Positions 11,400 through 24,480 of a stretch of DNA of 64,000 bases are shown here, piece by piece. The notes under the pieces were generated by a model that worked only from the letters and a program-made list of their open reading frames with translations, ran no database searches and was not told the DNA's origin. The position numbers and the translations under genes are program-made. How positions within the stretch are numbered: position 1 is the first letter of the stretch; each line of letters starts with the position of its first letter. Location of the stretch: assembly GCF_963576545.1 (NCBI RefSeq), contig NC_083649.1, positions 9,038,906 to 9,102,905 of the forward strand, in the 5' to 3' direction. The DNA is from Limanda limanda. Its lineage: Eukaryota > Chordata > Actinopteri > Pleuronectiformes > Pleuronectidae.

Positions 11400-13460
11400 T
11401 CACCTCAGGCTTCTTTTGTTTGGGGATTTGTGTATTTCCCATGGACTTCAGCATGTGGACTTGAGGGAACTGACCCAACAACCTTGAGATTAGTGGAAGA
11501 CCCACTCTCCCCCCTAAGCCGTGTGAATTGAATCACAATCCGAAGATTAGTGCTCATATCCAGTTGTGTTGTTTTCTCTTGTTTGAAAAAGGTGTTTGCT
11601 CTTTGTCGTGTTGAAGGATTCGAGCCTGTTTCACCTCTGACCACATTATCTCCGTCCAACTTTTTCTTTTTATATCTCTGAAGCAAGGTGAGGATTTTCA
11701 TAGAGTGTTGAGTTGTTATTTGTGTGATCTTCTGTTGTGAGGCTGTTTATCTCTGTGACTTTGCTTGGTCTTGAGTTTTTTATCCAACCTGTCTTTTTGA
11801 CTGTTGGTCCTTGAGGTGTTGAATCCATCCAGCTGATCCTTGTCTCCCTGCAGCTTCACTTCTCATCCCTCATTCCTGCCCAGACTCTGTTCTCTTATCA
11901 GCATTTCTTTTTCTGAGAGCAGAAAACACAAATCATGCCACCTTTTTTTTTCATCTCTCTCCCGCTTATCTGTAATCTCATTTGTTCTCAAACGACTGTA
12001 ACAAGAGCCTGGCTGAATTTCAGCTCTTTTGCTTTTAGCTGTTTTATCAGCTTGACACTTTGTGACTTTTAATAAGAATCACCTTCAAGCAAGAACATTC
12101 CTTAGAGTTTAAAGTTATTTTTTGGCTATTCTTCATTTGTCCATTTTTGGCACAAAATTGATTATATCTCTGGCTCTTTGAATCATCAGCAGAAACTGTT
12201 GAAGTTGAGCTTTCTTCAGGTAAAAGGTTCAATTCAAACATTGTTCTGCTTGTCATTGTCCATCTGACAGAGGAAGTGAATCATGCCTGGTCTCAGCGGC
12301 TCCTACGCTCGCCCTCTGAGCAGATGAGGCCTTTTGAAAGCATGAAAGGCCGTTCTGTCGTACCGCCGCAGCAGAATAATGGAAGGTTGCAGTAGCTGCT
12401 GCTCTCACAGGTAAAGGGAAATTACCTGACTGGTCTTCAAGAGCCATTCATTGAGACTGGGCTTAACCCGAGTCTGGAGTTATGTTACTTTCCTTTGCTT
12501 GTCCTGACTGATCATCTCTGCTCTTCTTTAACAACTTAAAGTGTCTGCTCCTCTGTACCAGTCAGGTCCATGTAGAGTTCAGGTGTTTGAGGCTGTTCTT
12601 CCTTTTCAGTCTCCTTGTCTTCCTGTTCCCTCCCGACTCCCTTATCCCCGCCTGCAGCTTCACCGTGAGATGTCCCTGAAGTGCACTTGCTTTTAATTCT
12701 CATCTATGATTTTATTCTTCTGTCAGCAGCTTTTAAAACATTCTTTGTAGCCTTGGTTATCTACTAAACATTCTTCAAACCAGGCTGTCTTCAGTGAATT
12801 TCTCTGTAGCCGTGTCTCTATCAAGGGGCTGATAGTTCAGAGCCTACATGTGAAGATTGATTGCGTCACAGCAGTGCTATGAGACCGTCCTATTTCGAAA
12901 AGGTACTTCCAAAGCGACCAACAAATGTGTCCTTCCATCCCAGAGAAACAAAGGCACCAAGGGGTGGATCCTTTCTGGCCCATTAATCCCAGGATTCATT
13001 GCTCTTAAGTGACAAACTGTTTTTTCAAAGAGGTAATGGTGCTGGCAAGCAACAAGATGTTTACCCTTCAACTCAATTGAACAGCTAGCGGGTAAACATA
13101 ACAAAACAAGGGGCAATAAAACTTTCTTGTCGTGTCCAGCCTCAGTTCTTTATGGGCAACAGCAGGAAGGTCGGGACGAGCTTAGTAATTCTTGGGCCTG
13201 GTACACTGAGTCCTCTGAAGGATTAGGGGATGCAGCCTCTGAATTGAGTTCCGCAGCTTTCTTCTGTTTCTGCTCATTCGACTCTCAAAGCCACTTTTTG
13301 TCCCGTTCAAACTCTTTCTTGAGCGTCACGATCTCTGCAACTCGCTCCTCCGACAAGCTCATCTCATCCAGTGCACGTTCAGCCGAGCTCCCCCTGAGAC
13401 TGTGACGCGTCGCTTCCTCTGCTCCACTTTCTCAATCTGCTCCTCACACTCATTCTGTTT
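11400..13460 (-). pseudogene. possible decayed retrocopy of a coiled-coil protein gene
   Basis: Read on the minus strand, several unbroken pieces look protein-coding but drift between frames and are cut by stops. Near 13460-13390 there is a Glu/Lys/Gln-rich stretch (ECEEQIEKVEQRKRR). After a frameshift comes LDEMSLSEERVAEIVTLKKE and an EQKQKKAAELNSE stretch. Near 12600 there is EDKETEKEEQPQTPELYMDL, and near 11700-11410 a 98-codon frame. No introns are evident across about 2 kb. I do not recognise the parent gene. The alternative is chance open frames in purine/pyrimidine-skewed DNA. Confidence 0.3.
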
Positions 13461-13905
13461 CTCATCATCTCCTTATAATCTTTTCAATGTGCTGTGTAAA
13501 ATCTGTTTGTTTGATGTAATTTGTCCTATTGACATTGGTATTCAGTACTCATGGAATTTTATTAAACATTAAAACAGACATTTTTTTGTTTCCATTGATA
13601 AAATATATCATAAGGAATACGGCTTTGACAGTTTGTCCACTCAGGGCGAAACATAGTCTGCCATAAACTCGTTACAGTTTTCAATTAAACCTCCAGCTCT
13701 CTTTTGATGACAGAAAATCGCCCTGGCAATTACTGGGATTTCTGCAGTCCGTGCATGCAGCTTATGCAAATATTTACTGAAACCCAAACTTCTGAGAGAG
13801 AGAGAGAGAGATTCTGTTGTCTGTTCAGTTCTCAGCTCTCCGCTTCATGAATAATGGAGAAGATCCATGTGTGGCAAAATGTCATGGCATTTGGACCATA
13901 TTCTT
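13461..13905. other. intergenic DNA
   Basis: Mixed-composition sequence with a short GA run near 13794-13812. I see no gene. Confidence 0.4.

Positions 13906-13906
<1 letters not shown>

Positions 13907-13950
<44 letters not shown>
13907..13950. repeat. (GT)n microsatellite
   Basis: GT dinucleotide array of about 40 bp. Confidence 0.95.
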
Positions 13951-14072
13951 ACTTTCTCATACTATATTCACACCACATGCTCAAACTAAGACAAGCGGAG
14001 CCTGTAGCAGAAATACAAGTGATATTCAATTCTCATGCATGCGCATATGTAAAAAATGCCAAAGATGTGTCT

Positions 14073-14086
14073 AACACACACACACT

Positions 14087-14174
<88 letters not shown>
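14073..14174. repeat. (AC)n microsatellite
   Basis: AC array with a few point interruptions, lying 120 bp from a GT array of opposite sense. The two could pair as an inverted repeat if transcribed. Confidence 0.95.
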
Positions 14175-14176
<2 letters not shown>

Positions 14177-14819
14177 CACATGCTTAGTTCAAGCAGCAGA
14201 TTGCCAGGAGATAACAGCGTAGCCTGAATTTCAAACATGTAAAATTTCTCATATTCTGAGCCAGATCAGCTGAAAACAGACCTGAGGCCAAACCACATGA
14301 ATTCCAAATGGCCTCAGCAGGCCTAAATACCACAGATAACCCACAGAGGGGTCAGAGATAATCAGGAATGATGAAAGCAGCTGATGTTTCACTATCTGTC
14401 TGAAACTCTCAACCACTTTTGAACCATTTCTCCCCCAGTTTGGTTTGTTTTCAGTTTTAGGCTCAACGTGATGTCTCTGGCTGTGTGTAGATATGAATAT
14501 TAAATGTTGGGAAACAGAGGTGGAATCTTAATGAGCTTACCAAAACAATGAACTGATTGTTTTTATTCATCACGTTTACATTTGAATGGAGAAATCCCAC
14601 AGCGCACCTGAGTGCCCTTGAAGCAACTGCAAGGGTTGAACACGGCCGTTCAATCATCGTCTGACTCTCTCAGATATTAGATGCATGAAAAGGGAAGATT
14701 TCCAAAATTAGTGAAAGAGCAGCAACAAGGGTTAGAACCAGAGATCGTTATGAATAGTTAGTATTGGACATTTTTTTTGGTCAGTGGCCAGTGTAGATAA
14801 TGAGCTCATATTGCTTTGA

Positions 14820-14820
<1 letters not shown>

Positions 14821-14885
<65 letters not shown>

Positions 14886-14897
14886 TTTGTGTGTGTC
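14821..14897. repeat. (GT)n microsatellite
   Basis: GT array with a TTTG interruption at its right end. Confidence 0.95.
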
Positions 14898-15965
14898 AGC
14901 TCACCCCTGTGGAGAAGTGTACTTTTTCACCTCGTTCTCATATCTGTTAATTACTCCTGATATTTCTGAGTTGCCAATAAATCTGATACTTGCGTTTTTT
15001 TAGTCTTGTTCTCAAAAGGGATGAATAATGAATCTGAATATTATTCAAAGTGCAATATCCAAATCGCAGGAGCTGCATTTCTCTGATCAAGGTTGTCACA
15101 ACACACCATGGTGGATGAAGCGTTGTGGGGTTGCAGACATGCCTCCGGCCGACAAATCATGTTATCAGGACTTAAGGGAACATGCATGTTCGCTGCTGAC
15201 CTCAGCAAAAAAATCCCACCATCATCATATCCAGAGACAATCTGATGAAACAAATCTCAATTTCCACTGAAAATTGTGACTTTCAATTACATGTCACTGA
15301 GCGCTTGTGTTCATCATGATGACCCTGAGTGAGTCACACTATTTATCTTAAGCACAAACAAACCTGCTCTTGTTCTAATTGGGACATTTGTACGCCCCCC
15401 CCCCCTCTCTCTTCGTCTATCAGTCACTCATCAGTCACTCCTTCCCTCTTTTTCTCAACTGCCACCTTTTGAATCCTGCTCGTTTGCAAAGTTGCTTTAT
15501 TAAAGTATACATGGTTAACCCCTCCTTCCTTCTATTCTTGTTAACTGCACGCCTCAGTTGCTGATAAGTCTCGGAGCATTTATACATTTTCTCCTCCTTC
15601 CTTTGTTACTATTTCATCTTTCATTTACTGTACCCGTCTTCCCTTTGTTTTCTCACGACAGCTCTGCTTACAGTTACAAATCGCTGAATAAAGTTTCTGG
15701 CATCTGAATGGAGAATGATTATTTAAGCTTTTCTTTGTATTCGGCAGGAATCCCCCTCCGTCCTCTAACGGATCAGATTAATACCGTTGTTAACTAATTT
15801 CATGAAAATCTGCGTGAAGCATCAGCTATATAATGTGAAATCGTTTTAAAAATAAAAGAGATACACACCTTTTTCCTTTTGTTCACGTCGTGCAGAAATC
15901 CATCCCGTTGTGTTTGGTCTCTCAGCCGAGCAAAACGGATCTGTTGCCCCGAGATCTTCTCTGTG
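14898..15965. other. intergenic DNA
   Basis: No gene recognised. There is a short poly(C) run near 15396-15405. Confidence 0.4.
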
Positions 15966-15974
15966 AGCCTCCCT

Positions 15975-16020
<46 letters not shown>

Positions 16021-16045
16021 ATCTCTATCTCTCTTCTCTCTCTGT
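15966..16045. repeat. (CT)n microsatellite
   Basis: CCCT then CT units with a few interruptions. A second CT/GT tract follows at about 16258-16291, and an AC array at about 16529-16566. Confidence 0.93.
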
Positions 16046-16258
16046 TTCTGTCATTCAATGTGACTCACACACACACTCACAGACACACAACACTACAGCA
16101 GGAGGAGACAATGTCGGACCCTCTCTGTCTCATTCAGAAAGGGAACACACAGGGCCGGCTGCCACTAATGAACGACACTGATGTTTTTTTCGATAGTAGA
16201 GAAGAGGTGAAGAGGAGAGAGGAGAGGGAGTAGTGCTCCCTCTAATCCCATCCCCTTC

Positions 16259-16293
<35 letters not shown>

Positions 16294-16569
16294 ACTCAGT
16301 CCGTCTCCACCCTCCCACTTTTGTCGTCACCTTTGAATAACGATCACATCAACAGGCAAATCTGCTCCTCTGTGTGTTGTTTTTGTTTGTCTCGTTCTAA
16401 CTGAGCAAACATTCGTCACAGTGAGGCTGTTCATTTATCAGTCGAGTTAGAGGGCAGACAAATCTAAAGCAGGACATGCAGGTCGATTAAACTGATCAAT
16501 AAATCAGTGTCTGTCATCCCTCGCACTCCCACACACACACACACACACAGACACACACACACACAAACG

Positions 16570-18212
16570 ATTGAGCCGTCATTTCTCATATTTCTCTCTG
16601 TGCTACAGCCTTGCTCTCTGCTGTCAGCCTGCGTCAGAAAACGGTTTCCAGCGGTGGGCGATATCACCATCTGCCGACTGAAGTGTTCGGATGAGACGGT
16701 CAGATCGACCCTTGAGTCATAAGAAAGGTTTAACACCCCTCAGTTCCTCACCACTGCTCTCCCTTCATCTTCAAGCTCTTATCTTTTCTTTGACTTCCCT
16801 CTCTTCCTCTTCTTATCCCTCCTCTAAACAGTATCTCTGCAGACAGCGACTGAGCAAACCTCCTCTGTAGAACTGCACAGATTTCCATTTGGAGACGTAG
16901 CATATGCTGAAAGAAATCGCTCACTTCAATACTTGAGGTGGAATAAAAGATTTTCATCAATAATCGATAAACAAAGATGATCCAATACTCTAAAGCTAAA
17001 CTGTTCAGCGCTGGATGACTCAACACTTACAGGCTCCTGATGGAAGGGCCAGTTCCAGCAAAAAATTGGGGGGAACGTCATGAACCCCATGAGAGCTGAG
17101 ACTGACTCGCGATTGGCCGAGCTCAACTCCATCCAACTATCATTACGTGGACACAGAGCAAGATGGCTGCCTTCTTAACCCTGATATTTTGGCTTCATTT
17201 CTGGATAATGGGAGGAAGTGGAGAAGTGTTCATCAAGTTTGGATGTGTTTGCTTTTGTAAACATTCTGAGATATTGAAATGGAAAAAGTGAAACATTAGA
17301 CGATCTGGTGGAAGTAGAGAAGACGTCATAGGATCCCAAGAGACACCGAAATCATCCTCCAGGGACCAATGTCCAGATCGTTCAGTCTGGTCCAAAGTGA
17401 TGATTTCAAAAGTAGAAGGGGGTCAAACACCAGTTAAATAAAAAATCACAGAATAAACACGAGACAATGTGTTTTTATTAATTATATATTCAACATCTGT
17501 GTCTGTGTTTTTAGTTTTTTTGAAAGAGAATTGTTCCACTTGAGTACACAATTTGTTATTTGGGTGAGCCGACCCTTTAAAAGTGCTTTACTTTGACTGT
17601 AACTAATTTGGGAACGAAAGGCTCCAAATATGATTCAGTTCCTTCTGATCAATAATCCATTTTAGGTGCGTGTCTGTGAATCTCAAGCATGAGCTTGTTT
17701 GCATCTTAATGGAATTCATGAAAGTGTTGAGTGTGTGGCAGATGACACCTGTCCCTGCTCCGCGAAGGAGGGAAAGAGCCGCCTCCCCCTCCGCAGATGC
17801 CTCCGTCTTTTGCCATCTGCCCCGCTGACACCGGCTTTGCAGGAGAGAACAGAGAGAGAGAGAGCAAGCAGATAAGAGGGAGAGCACTTTATTTCACATC
17901 CAAACCCATGCAGCGTTCACTAACATCATCACATGGCTGCTCTTCATGTGCACTTCAGACAGAAATTTGACAGCCACGCGGAGAGGTCTGGGATTCGTCT
18001 GATGAGCGTGGATCTGAGAATATTTTCTTAATCTGAAGCCTCCAAGACGCAGAAAAAAAGCAAATGTTGATCAATATTTTAATGAGACGCTGTTGGCAGT
18101 TTCACGGATGTTGACACAGTGTTGAGGGAGAAACCAAGGACAGGGGGGAAGACATATGTCACACAATGTAATTATTACATTGGGTACGATGTTATTATGT
18201 ATTCCCCTGCCC
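16570..18212. other. intergenic DNA, with a possible transposon end near 17.5 kb
   Basis: I see no gene. Near 17553-17580 the sequence TTTGGGTGAGCCGACCCTTTAA resembles the common teleost DNA-transposon end TTTGGGTGAACT-TCCCTTTAA, so the segment left of it may be a decayed non-autonomous element. Confidence 0.3.
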
Positions 18213-18500
18213 CCTTACCCGAACCTTAACCATTACCTTAACCCTAACCCTAACTAAATGCCTAACTTAAACCTAATTCTAACCTTAACCCAAACTAAAA
18301 CCTAACCTAATTCTAACCCTAACTAAAACCTAAATCTAATTCTAACCTTAATCCTAACTAAGACCGAAACCGGGAGCTAAACTTAACCTAATTCTAACCC
18401 TAACCAAACCCGTATACTAACCTTAACCCTAAACTAACCTAACCTAAACCCTTATTCTTACCTAAACCTAGTTCTAACCCTAAACAAGTCTTAACCCTCA
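18213..18500. repeat. degenerate telomere-like (CCCTAA)n array
   Basis: About 290 bp are built from variants of CCCTAA (AACCCTAACC, CTAACTAAA, CCTAATTCTAA). A few units match the vertebrate telomere repeat exactly and most have one or two changes. It is followed by AAAATGTCCTCAT (18550-18562) and an AC array, a combination often seen as a teleost dispersed low-complexity repeat. It is not a chromosome end, since unique sequence continues on both sides. Confidence 0.8.
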
Positions 18501-18588
18501 AACAGTCCATAAAAAGGGTCTTAAAGTGAGGAACGTCCTAAATTTCCCAAAATGTCCTCATAGGTTGTAGGCTCAAAATGGTCCTCTC

Positions 18589-18632
18589 ACACACACACAC
18601 ACACACACAAACACACAAACACACACACACAG
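18589..18632. repeat. (AC)n microsatellite
   Basis: Interrupted AC array that ends the telomere-like composite block. Confidence 0.93.
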
Positions 18633-18970
18633 AGTTCCTTATTTTCCTAAAGAGGGGAATATGTTCGACAAAGCTAATTAGGCTGCATGAGCACATGTGC
18701 TTGTGTCTGTGCAAACTCAAATAGTGTTCTTGTGTGCTTTTTTGTTGCCTGTGTGTTTCTGTGTGTGTGTTTGTGTGTTTATGCGAGAGAGGACTGCGGG
18801 ATGGAGATAAGAGCTTCGGCCTCAGCTAGCTTTTGTCACTAATCCCAGAGGGCAAAGAAGTGGCCGCCATTTCCGTGTCATTCCCTGATATCCCCGGACC
18901 CGTTCTGCCTCCGTGCCATCCTGCCGCTGCCCTTGTGAGGACACCAGCCTCTGCACGGCATGTTAATGAG

Positions 18971-18994
18971 GCGGGGGGGGGGGGGGGGGGGGGG
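18971..18994. repeat. poly(G) run
   Basis: About 24 consecutive G within a GC-rich context. Length is likely uncertain in any assembly. Similar shorter runs occur near 21389, 46669 and 3931. Confidence 0.9.
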
Positions 18995-20280
18995 TCGTGC
19001 AGCTACGGGGACTATTCTGGGCCAAAGTGTGTGTTTGTGGTTTGACGTGCTCATCCTGCTAACCCTGTGGGGAACCTCATTAAACCTTGAGATAACACTC
19101 AGGAAAGTGTTGAGGAATTAGTTGCAAGTATATGTTAGAAGTGCTTGTGTTTTAGACGCAGCAGTGGATATGTTTTACTTCTCCTTTGCACCGCACCCCA
19201 CAGAGAGAGAGGCGCCCGAAAAGCTAAATTTAAGACTGATGAGCACAGGAAATCGGACTCTTTCACTCGTCTCCTCCTTGTTGCAGTAGCACGGGATCTC
19301 TGCATCCCCCAATCTTGAGGACACGCTCGGAATTTCAAACATTTTCTCCATGCCTCCAAGATATCTCACGCAGAATTATTTGTGATCTTCACTGTCGTAT
19401 AAAAAAAGGATATCCTGGACAACTTGACGTCAGCGCTGGGCTCCAGCTTTTCGTCTCGTTGCTGCGTCAATCAAATTGATGTCCACAGATCGGAGGGCAT
19501 GGAGCCGTGAGTGAGTGACACTCTTCTCCATTGACTCCCATTACAGCAGCCTGACAGGCGGGCAGTTGTCAGGAATAACAATGAGAGAGGTGGCAGTGCA
19601 ATATCGACACAGTCCCGAAAGACATCTCCCCTGGGCGGAGAATCAAAAACGACAGGACCCAATTTACTAAAACATGTCTGAGTGGGAAAAAAAGAAAGAA
19701 TTCCCAACTGTAACCTTTTAAAAACACGGTTCTGATAAAAGCTTTGCCGCTAATTCTGACCTGTCCCTCTGAAGGGCACAATCAAAATTCATGAAATAGA
19801 GGAAGAAAGGGAAAAAATGTCCTCAAAGTCAGATTCATTTGAATACATGAATAATTTAGTGCACCAAAAGATTTTTGGGCCCCTTAAATTGCAAAATAAA
19901 AAAAAGCTGTTACTTTTCAGACATTCATAATTCATATGTTCCACGGCTCGGGCTGGGAGAGAGGGGGTGGGTGGGTCGGGGGGGAGATATGTGATGTACA
20001 CATTGGCCGTGGCACGTCGAGATAAAACAAGTCGGCAGTGCAACACTTTGTCTTCATGTGAGTCAGTTTACGACTTTCTGCGCTTCAGTGGGTTTGGACT
20101 CGTATCTTTCCTCCTCTCGGGTCGACAGCTTCCTCTGTGATTCCCTCCGAGTCGCTAATTAACGACAACAACAACACAAAGTAAACAATTACACTTTCAT
20201 CAGTGGTTTGTGGCAATATTGTGACTCACTCTGATATTCCATCAAATGATGCCCTCTGGTTGCAGATTGGTTAAACAGCC
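18995..20280. other. intergenic DNA
   Basis: I see no gene. Short open frames here lack codon bias or family features. Confidence 0.4.
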
Positions 20281-20282
20281 TG

Positions 20283-20283
20283 T

Positions 20284-20315
<32 letters not shown>

Positions 20316-20326
20316 TGTGTGTGTTG
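20283..20326. repeat. (GT)n microsatellite
   Basis: Interrupted GT array of about 44 bp. Confidence 0.93.
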
Positions 20327-20550
20327 TGTCATCCAGATTTAAGCAGCTCTCCCTTTTTCACCGATAGATAAACTGCCTGTTGGTTATTTTGAACCTGTGA
20401 TCGCTGCTGCTCATATTTGATGCAGTTTGTTGTTGTTTGTCGGGGGTGGCTTCATATTAAATGATTTTAATATGCAGTTTGGCGTTCTCCTGTTGGTCTC
20501 GTGTTGCTTTGATAACTCCTCGTCCTTTAACCTGACATGACCCATATTCA

Positions 20551-20775
20551 CTTCTGCCAAAGAGCTTATGTTTTCATCCCTGTTTGTCTGTTTGTGTGTC
20601 AGCAGCACTACACAAAAACTACTGATTGCCTTCTCACACAATCTGGTGGCAGTGTGGGACACGGGCCAATAAAGAGCACATTCAACTTTGGCGTGCGAGA
20701 TGGGAAATCTTTTTGACATTTCCACCAATTTCCCAGGGAATAAATCTTGGATCTTGGTGAAAGAAATCTGGCATA
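20551..20775 (-). repeat. dispersed repeat family copy (reverse)
   Basis: It starts CTGCCAAAGAGCTTATGTTTTCATCCCTG and ends near TTTCCCAGGGAATAAATCTTGGATCTTGGTGAAA. This is the reverse complement of the motifs that begin and end the 11.1 kb copy. Confidence 0.55.
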
Positions 20776-20936
20776 TTTTGAGTTTTGGACTAATATCAAT
20801 TTGTTGAGGCTTGATTAAGTGTAATGGAACTGCTGGGTCTTGGTGGAGCTACGTGATCTGGATGGAGAAGGAAAGCAGATGACAGAGATCTCACCGATCA
20901 GAGGAAGGTTCCTGAGGTGTCACTAAAAGTTGTCAT

Positions 20937-21180
20937 CGGCCAAGGAGGTTATGTTTAGCATCTGTGTTTTTTTTCGTTTGTAAACAAGTTTAAGCAAAAA
21001 CAGATTAACCACAAAACCTGGTGGATGGTTGTGGTTTGAGTCAGGGAGGAATCCATAAAACATTGATGTGAATCCAGGAAGTGTTTTCCACTCTCTCTAA
21101 AATTGCAAGATTGGGCAACATTTCATCATTTTCGTTGATTTCTCAGAGAATAAATCCGCGTCTCCTGCTGAAGGTGGAGG
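20937..21180 (-). repeat. dispersed repeat family copy (reverse)
   Basis: It starts GGCCAAGGAGGTTATGTTT, contains CAAGATTGGGCAACATTT and ends TTTCTCAGAGAATAAATCC. Same family and orientation as the copy 160 bp to its left. Confidence 0.55.
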
Positions 21181-21429
21181 GGAGAATCTGTTCAACATGA
21201 ATTAAATATCAGCAGATCAGATTTCATCTCATTGTCATCCAGGTTTCAGCCTCTTTCACATCCACTACATTTTGTTGACCTAAAAATAAAGGGATATTTT
21301 TCAAGCTCAAGGCGTGAGACAATCTCTGCTGTCATTTTCCCAACAGGGACTGACGGAGAGACAGATGATGCATGTCCGTCCTCAGCTGGGGGGGGGGGGG
21401 GACGCTCCTGGACGGCACAGTCATTTTAG

Positions 21430-23005
21430 AGGTGATGCTCAGACTGCTGGCCAATCTGGCCTCAAGGCTGTCACCAGAGATACATCACACTAATGAAATG
21501 GCACCAGCCCAGCGCTATCTGTCATAAACAATCTGCATCTGCTCGGGTATCGAACGGAAATGAGGAAGAGGGATGAAAATACGGAGGAAGTGGCAGGAAG
21601 ACGGAGAGACTGTGCTTCTCCTCCGCCCCCCCCCCGAGCAGGTACCATGTTTGTGTGTTTAAGTATGAATGTGTGACTCAGTCCCTCCTCTTCGGCACTG
21701 TGAACATGATACCCTGTTTTAGTTTGAGAGGATACATTTCATCAGCTCTGCGTTAGAACAAGGTTCCATTGCATCATAACTGTGAAAGAGAAAAAAAGAG
21801 ATAAGAAAAGAGAAAAATACTCACTGAACCTTCTTTTTCTTTGTATTCCCTTTTCTTGTGTTTGTTTCTCTCAGCCTTGGTCCTCGATGCAACTGGATTT
21901 GATGTCAAATTCAAACTCTGAACATGTCGAAATCCCACCGTGGTCGTGAGAGAGAAAAGAGAAAAACAACTGAATCACCTTTGACTTGATGATCTCTGAT
22001 CCAGATTTCAGTGCATGTCACATTGTCAAATTTGAATTTACTTCAAAAAGAATAGGACATTGAGTCATGATGTTTGCTCTGTGAGACCAAAACTCGTTCT
22101 GCTCGATATTGTCTTGAACGTTATTAAAAATACATTGTCTGAGTGAAATTGGGATATAGGCGTATAAGAGACGTATTATTGACATCGTCAGAATGTGTTC
22201 ACATGAGGAACAGCTGCTTCATCTGTTTTTTTTATTACCACATATGGATCTTTTTATTGCTGTTTTCCATAATTTTAATACAATTAGGACTTTTATCACA
22301 GAGATTTACGATGGAATCACACTCTCAGAATTACATATTATTACGTTGTCAACTAGAATGACATTCAGCATACGTCAGCAAATGCACAACAGTCGCCTTA
22401 GATTTAAAAACTATTGGACAAATAACCACGGAACTTAGTGTAACGATGCGATATGGGTCAGTGAAGAACCTATTCACATTTGTTCTGGAATCCACTTTCC
22501 TTCAAATTTAAAGATAAAGCATTTTTTTGACCTTTTGATTTCTCAGACTTATTCATAGATCGCATTGGGGGTAAAAGGGCATTCTGAGTTCTAGTTCCCA
22601 TTCTGGATCCGCACTAAAAATGTGAAAATGCCAGATGAATAGAAGCTTTACCATAACATCTTGAAAGAAACACACTTACATGACTTCACGATTCCCTCTG
22701 TGACGTAACAAATACAGTTGCTAACCTCTCAAAATATGTGTTCTGTTTTCTGTCTGTTTTGAACCTGGTGACAGGGGAATCATTTATAGATTACTGCATA
22801 ATTATACGCTCTGAGGAGGACTATGTACCTCCTCTATACGGATAACGCTGCATATTTGTTTTCTAAATATAATGCATGTTTGGATTGAAGGCAAGGAAAG
22901 ACATCCTTTCTAACATACTATTCTGGTGCACGGTTAATAAACACCAGTAAAACCAGGAGAAGGAGTCCTCCATCACATGCATATGTCGGGTAAAGTATTA
23001 AGAGT
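21430..23005. other. intergenic DNA
   Basis: AT-rich, with no gene recognised. Confidence 0.4.
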
Positions 23006-23230
23006 GACGGTTGGCAGAAGGTTCAAGAAGCAGCCTTGTGGCCAAAAGGTTGCAAATTGGAATCCTTAATCTGCCGTTGCTCCAGTGGAGCTGCTCAGCA
23101 GAAGCAGCAGCGGCAGGACAAGTCTGCAAGTTAACGCCCCTGGATCCTCCCAAGTTCTTCTACCTGCCTCCTTTGAATACCTCCTGTAGTTCTTATAATG
23201 ATAGAGACAACAGACAGTTATAGAAAGTGG
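23006..23230 (+). mobile_element. tRNA-headed SINE remnant
   Basis: AAGCAGCCTTGTGGCCAAAAGG followed by TTGCAAATTGGAATCC resembles the tRNA-derived head of teleost SINEs (a degenerate B-box-like GGTTGCAAATTGGAATCC). A GC-richer body follows (GCCGTTGCTCCAGTGGAGC). The left boundary and tail are not clear. Confidence 0.45.
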
Positions 23231-24480
23231 AAACTTAGGCAGAGTCCAAGGACCAAAGTGTTTTAATCAACTGAATCCACTTTTCATCCTCTACATCCCT
23301 GAGGAGTTTTGGCTCAGCAGAGGTTCAGTGGTAATTTGTAAAAAATAATAATGGGGTCAAAAAGTCAAATAGTGAATTTGACATTATTCTTGTTTTTTTA
23401 AGTTGTGTAGCCTGGAACTTAGACTCTGTGTGTTTGTGGTGACCAAATGTGACAAGCTCCAAAATGTTGTTGTGACGTGACAAGATGTCTAAAGTCTGCC
23501 TGACTGAACTGCTGATGGGAAAACATCAGGCTGTTGTCTCTGAAGAGGAAGGCTGCCATCTAAAGGACAATGAAGGACTTGCAGGCTGTCAGCAGGTTGC
23601 TCTCTACACAGACTGAACATTGATCTGTCAATGTAAGTAGAGTTTTTCTTTTCTGTCATTAACAATATCTATTTTCATCGACCTTAAATGTATCATCCAT
23701 TTTGCATTGTTTTTGTTGGACAGTGTAAATCTTGTTCCACACATCTTTACACATTTTGTGTTATACATGAATGATGTTCAAGTGATGTTGAAGGAAACTG
23801 GAGAAACACAGACAATGTTCCATCGGGATACTTTTGATATTACTGGTCAGGTCAGAACCACTGTGGACCACAAGGCAGCAAAATAAAACAGGTCATTTAA
23901 TCATGATCACAGCAAAAGTTTAGGAATCACAAATATTAAAAGACGATATTCATTTAATAGACATGAAATTCTATTAAATGAAAATGAACAATACAACTCA
24001 TTCAAATTCTGGTCAAATCAGGAAAGGCTCTCTGATAAAAAGTTTTTTTTAAGAAGGGATTTATTTGCTGCTGGTCTTTGTGTTATTACCTTATCATTGT
24101 CACTCTCCTGTCATTAAATGCAACGGAACAGCAGCAGCAAAGAGATCAGTATTGACAAGCAGTGTAAATAATGCTGGTCACCATTTAACCCCCCCGCTGA
24201 GGACATAGCTGACAGGTCGGCATTTACTTCTCAGCAGAAATGCTTTTATCCTGACTCACCCTCCATCTTCTTCTTTGTTCAGCAGGAGTAGGAATAGTTG
24301 TTAAGGCCATGTTATCATGTTGAAGAGAAAATCCAGACTTGTGAGAATACGATACCAATAATTCTCTGTCTGAACAGGGACGGACGCTGCTTTTATGATG
24401 TCATCAAGTGCAAATGTCAGATACAAATACAAGAGCAGGGACTCAGATACTCTGCTCAGACAAGCAGCTGTTTTACTACT
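23231..24480. other. intergenic DNA
   Basis: No gene recognised. The left part of the open frame that runs into the LINE fragment starts at 24298 but shows no recognisable content. Confidence 0.4.

Noticed and set aside
18213..18500. True chromosome end
   Set aside because: Most repeat units are imperfect and unique DNA continues on both sides.
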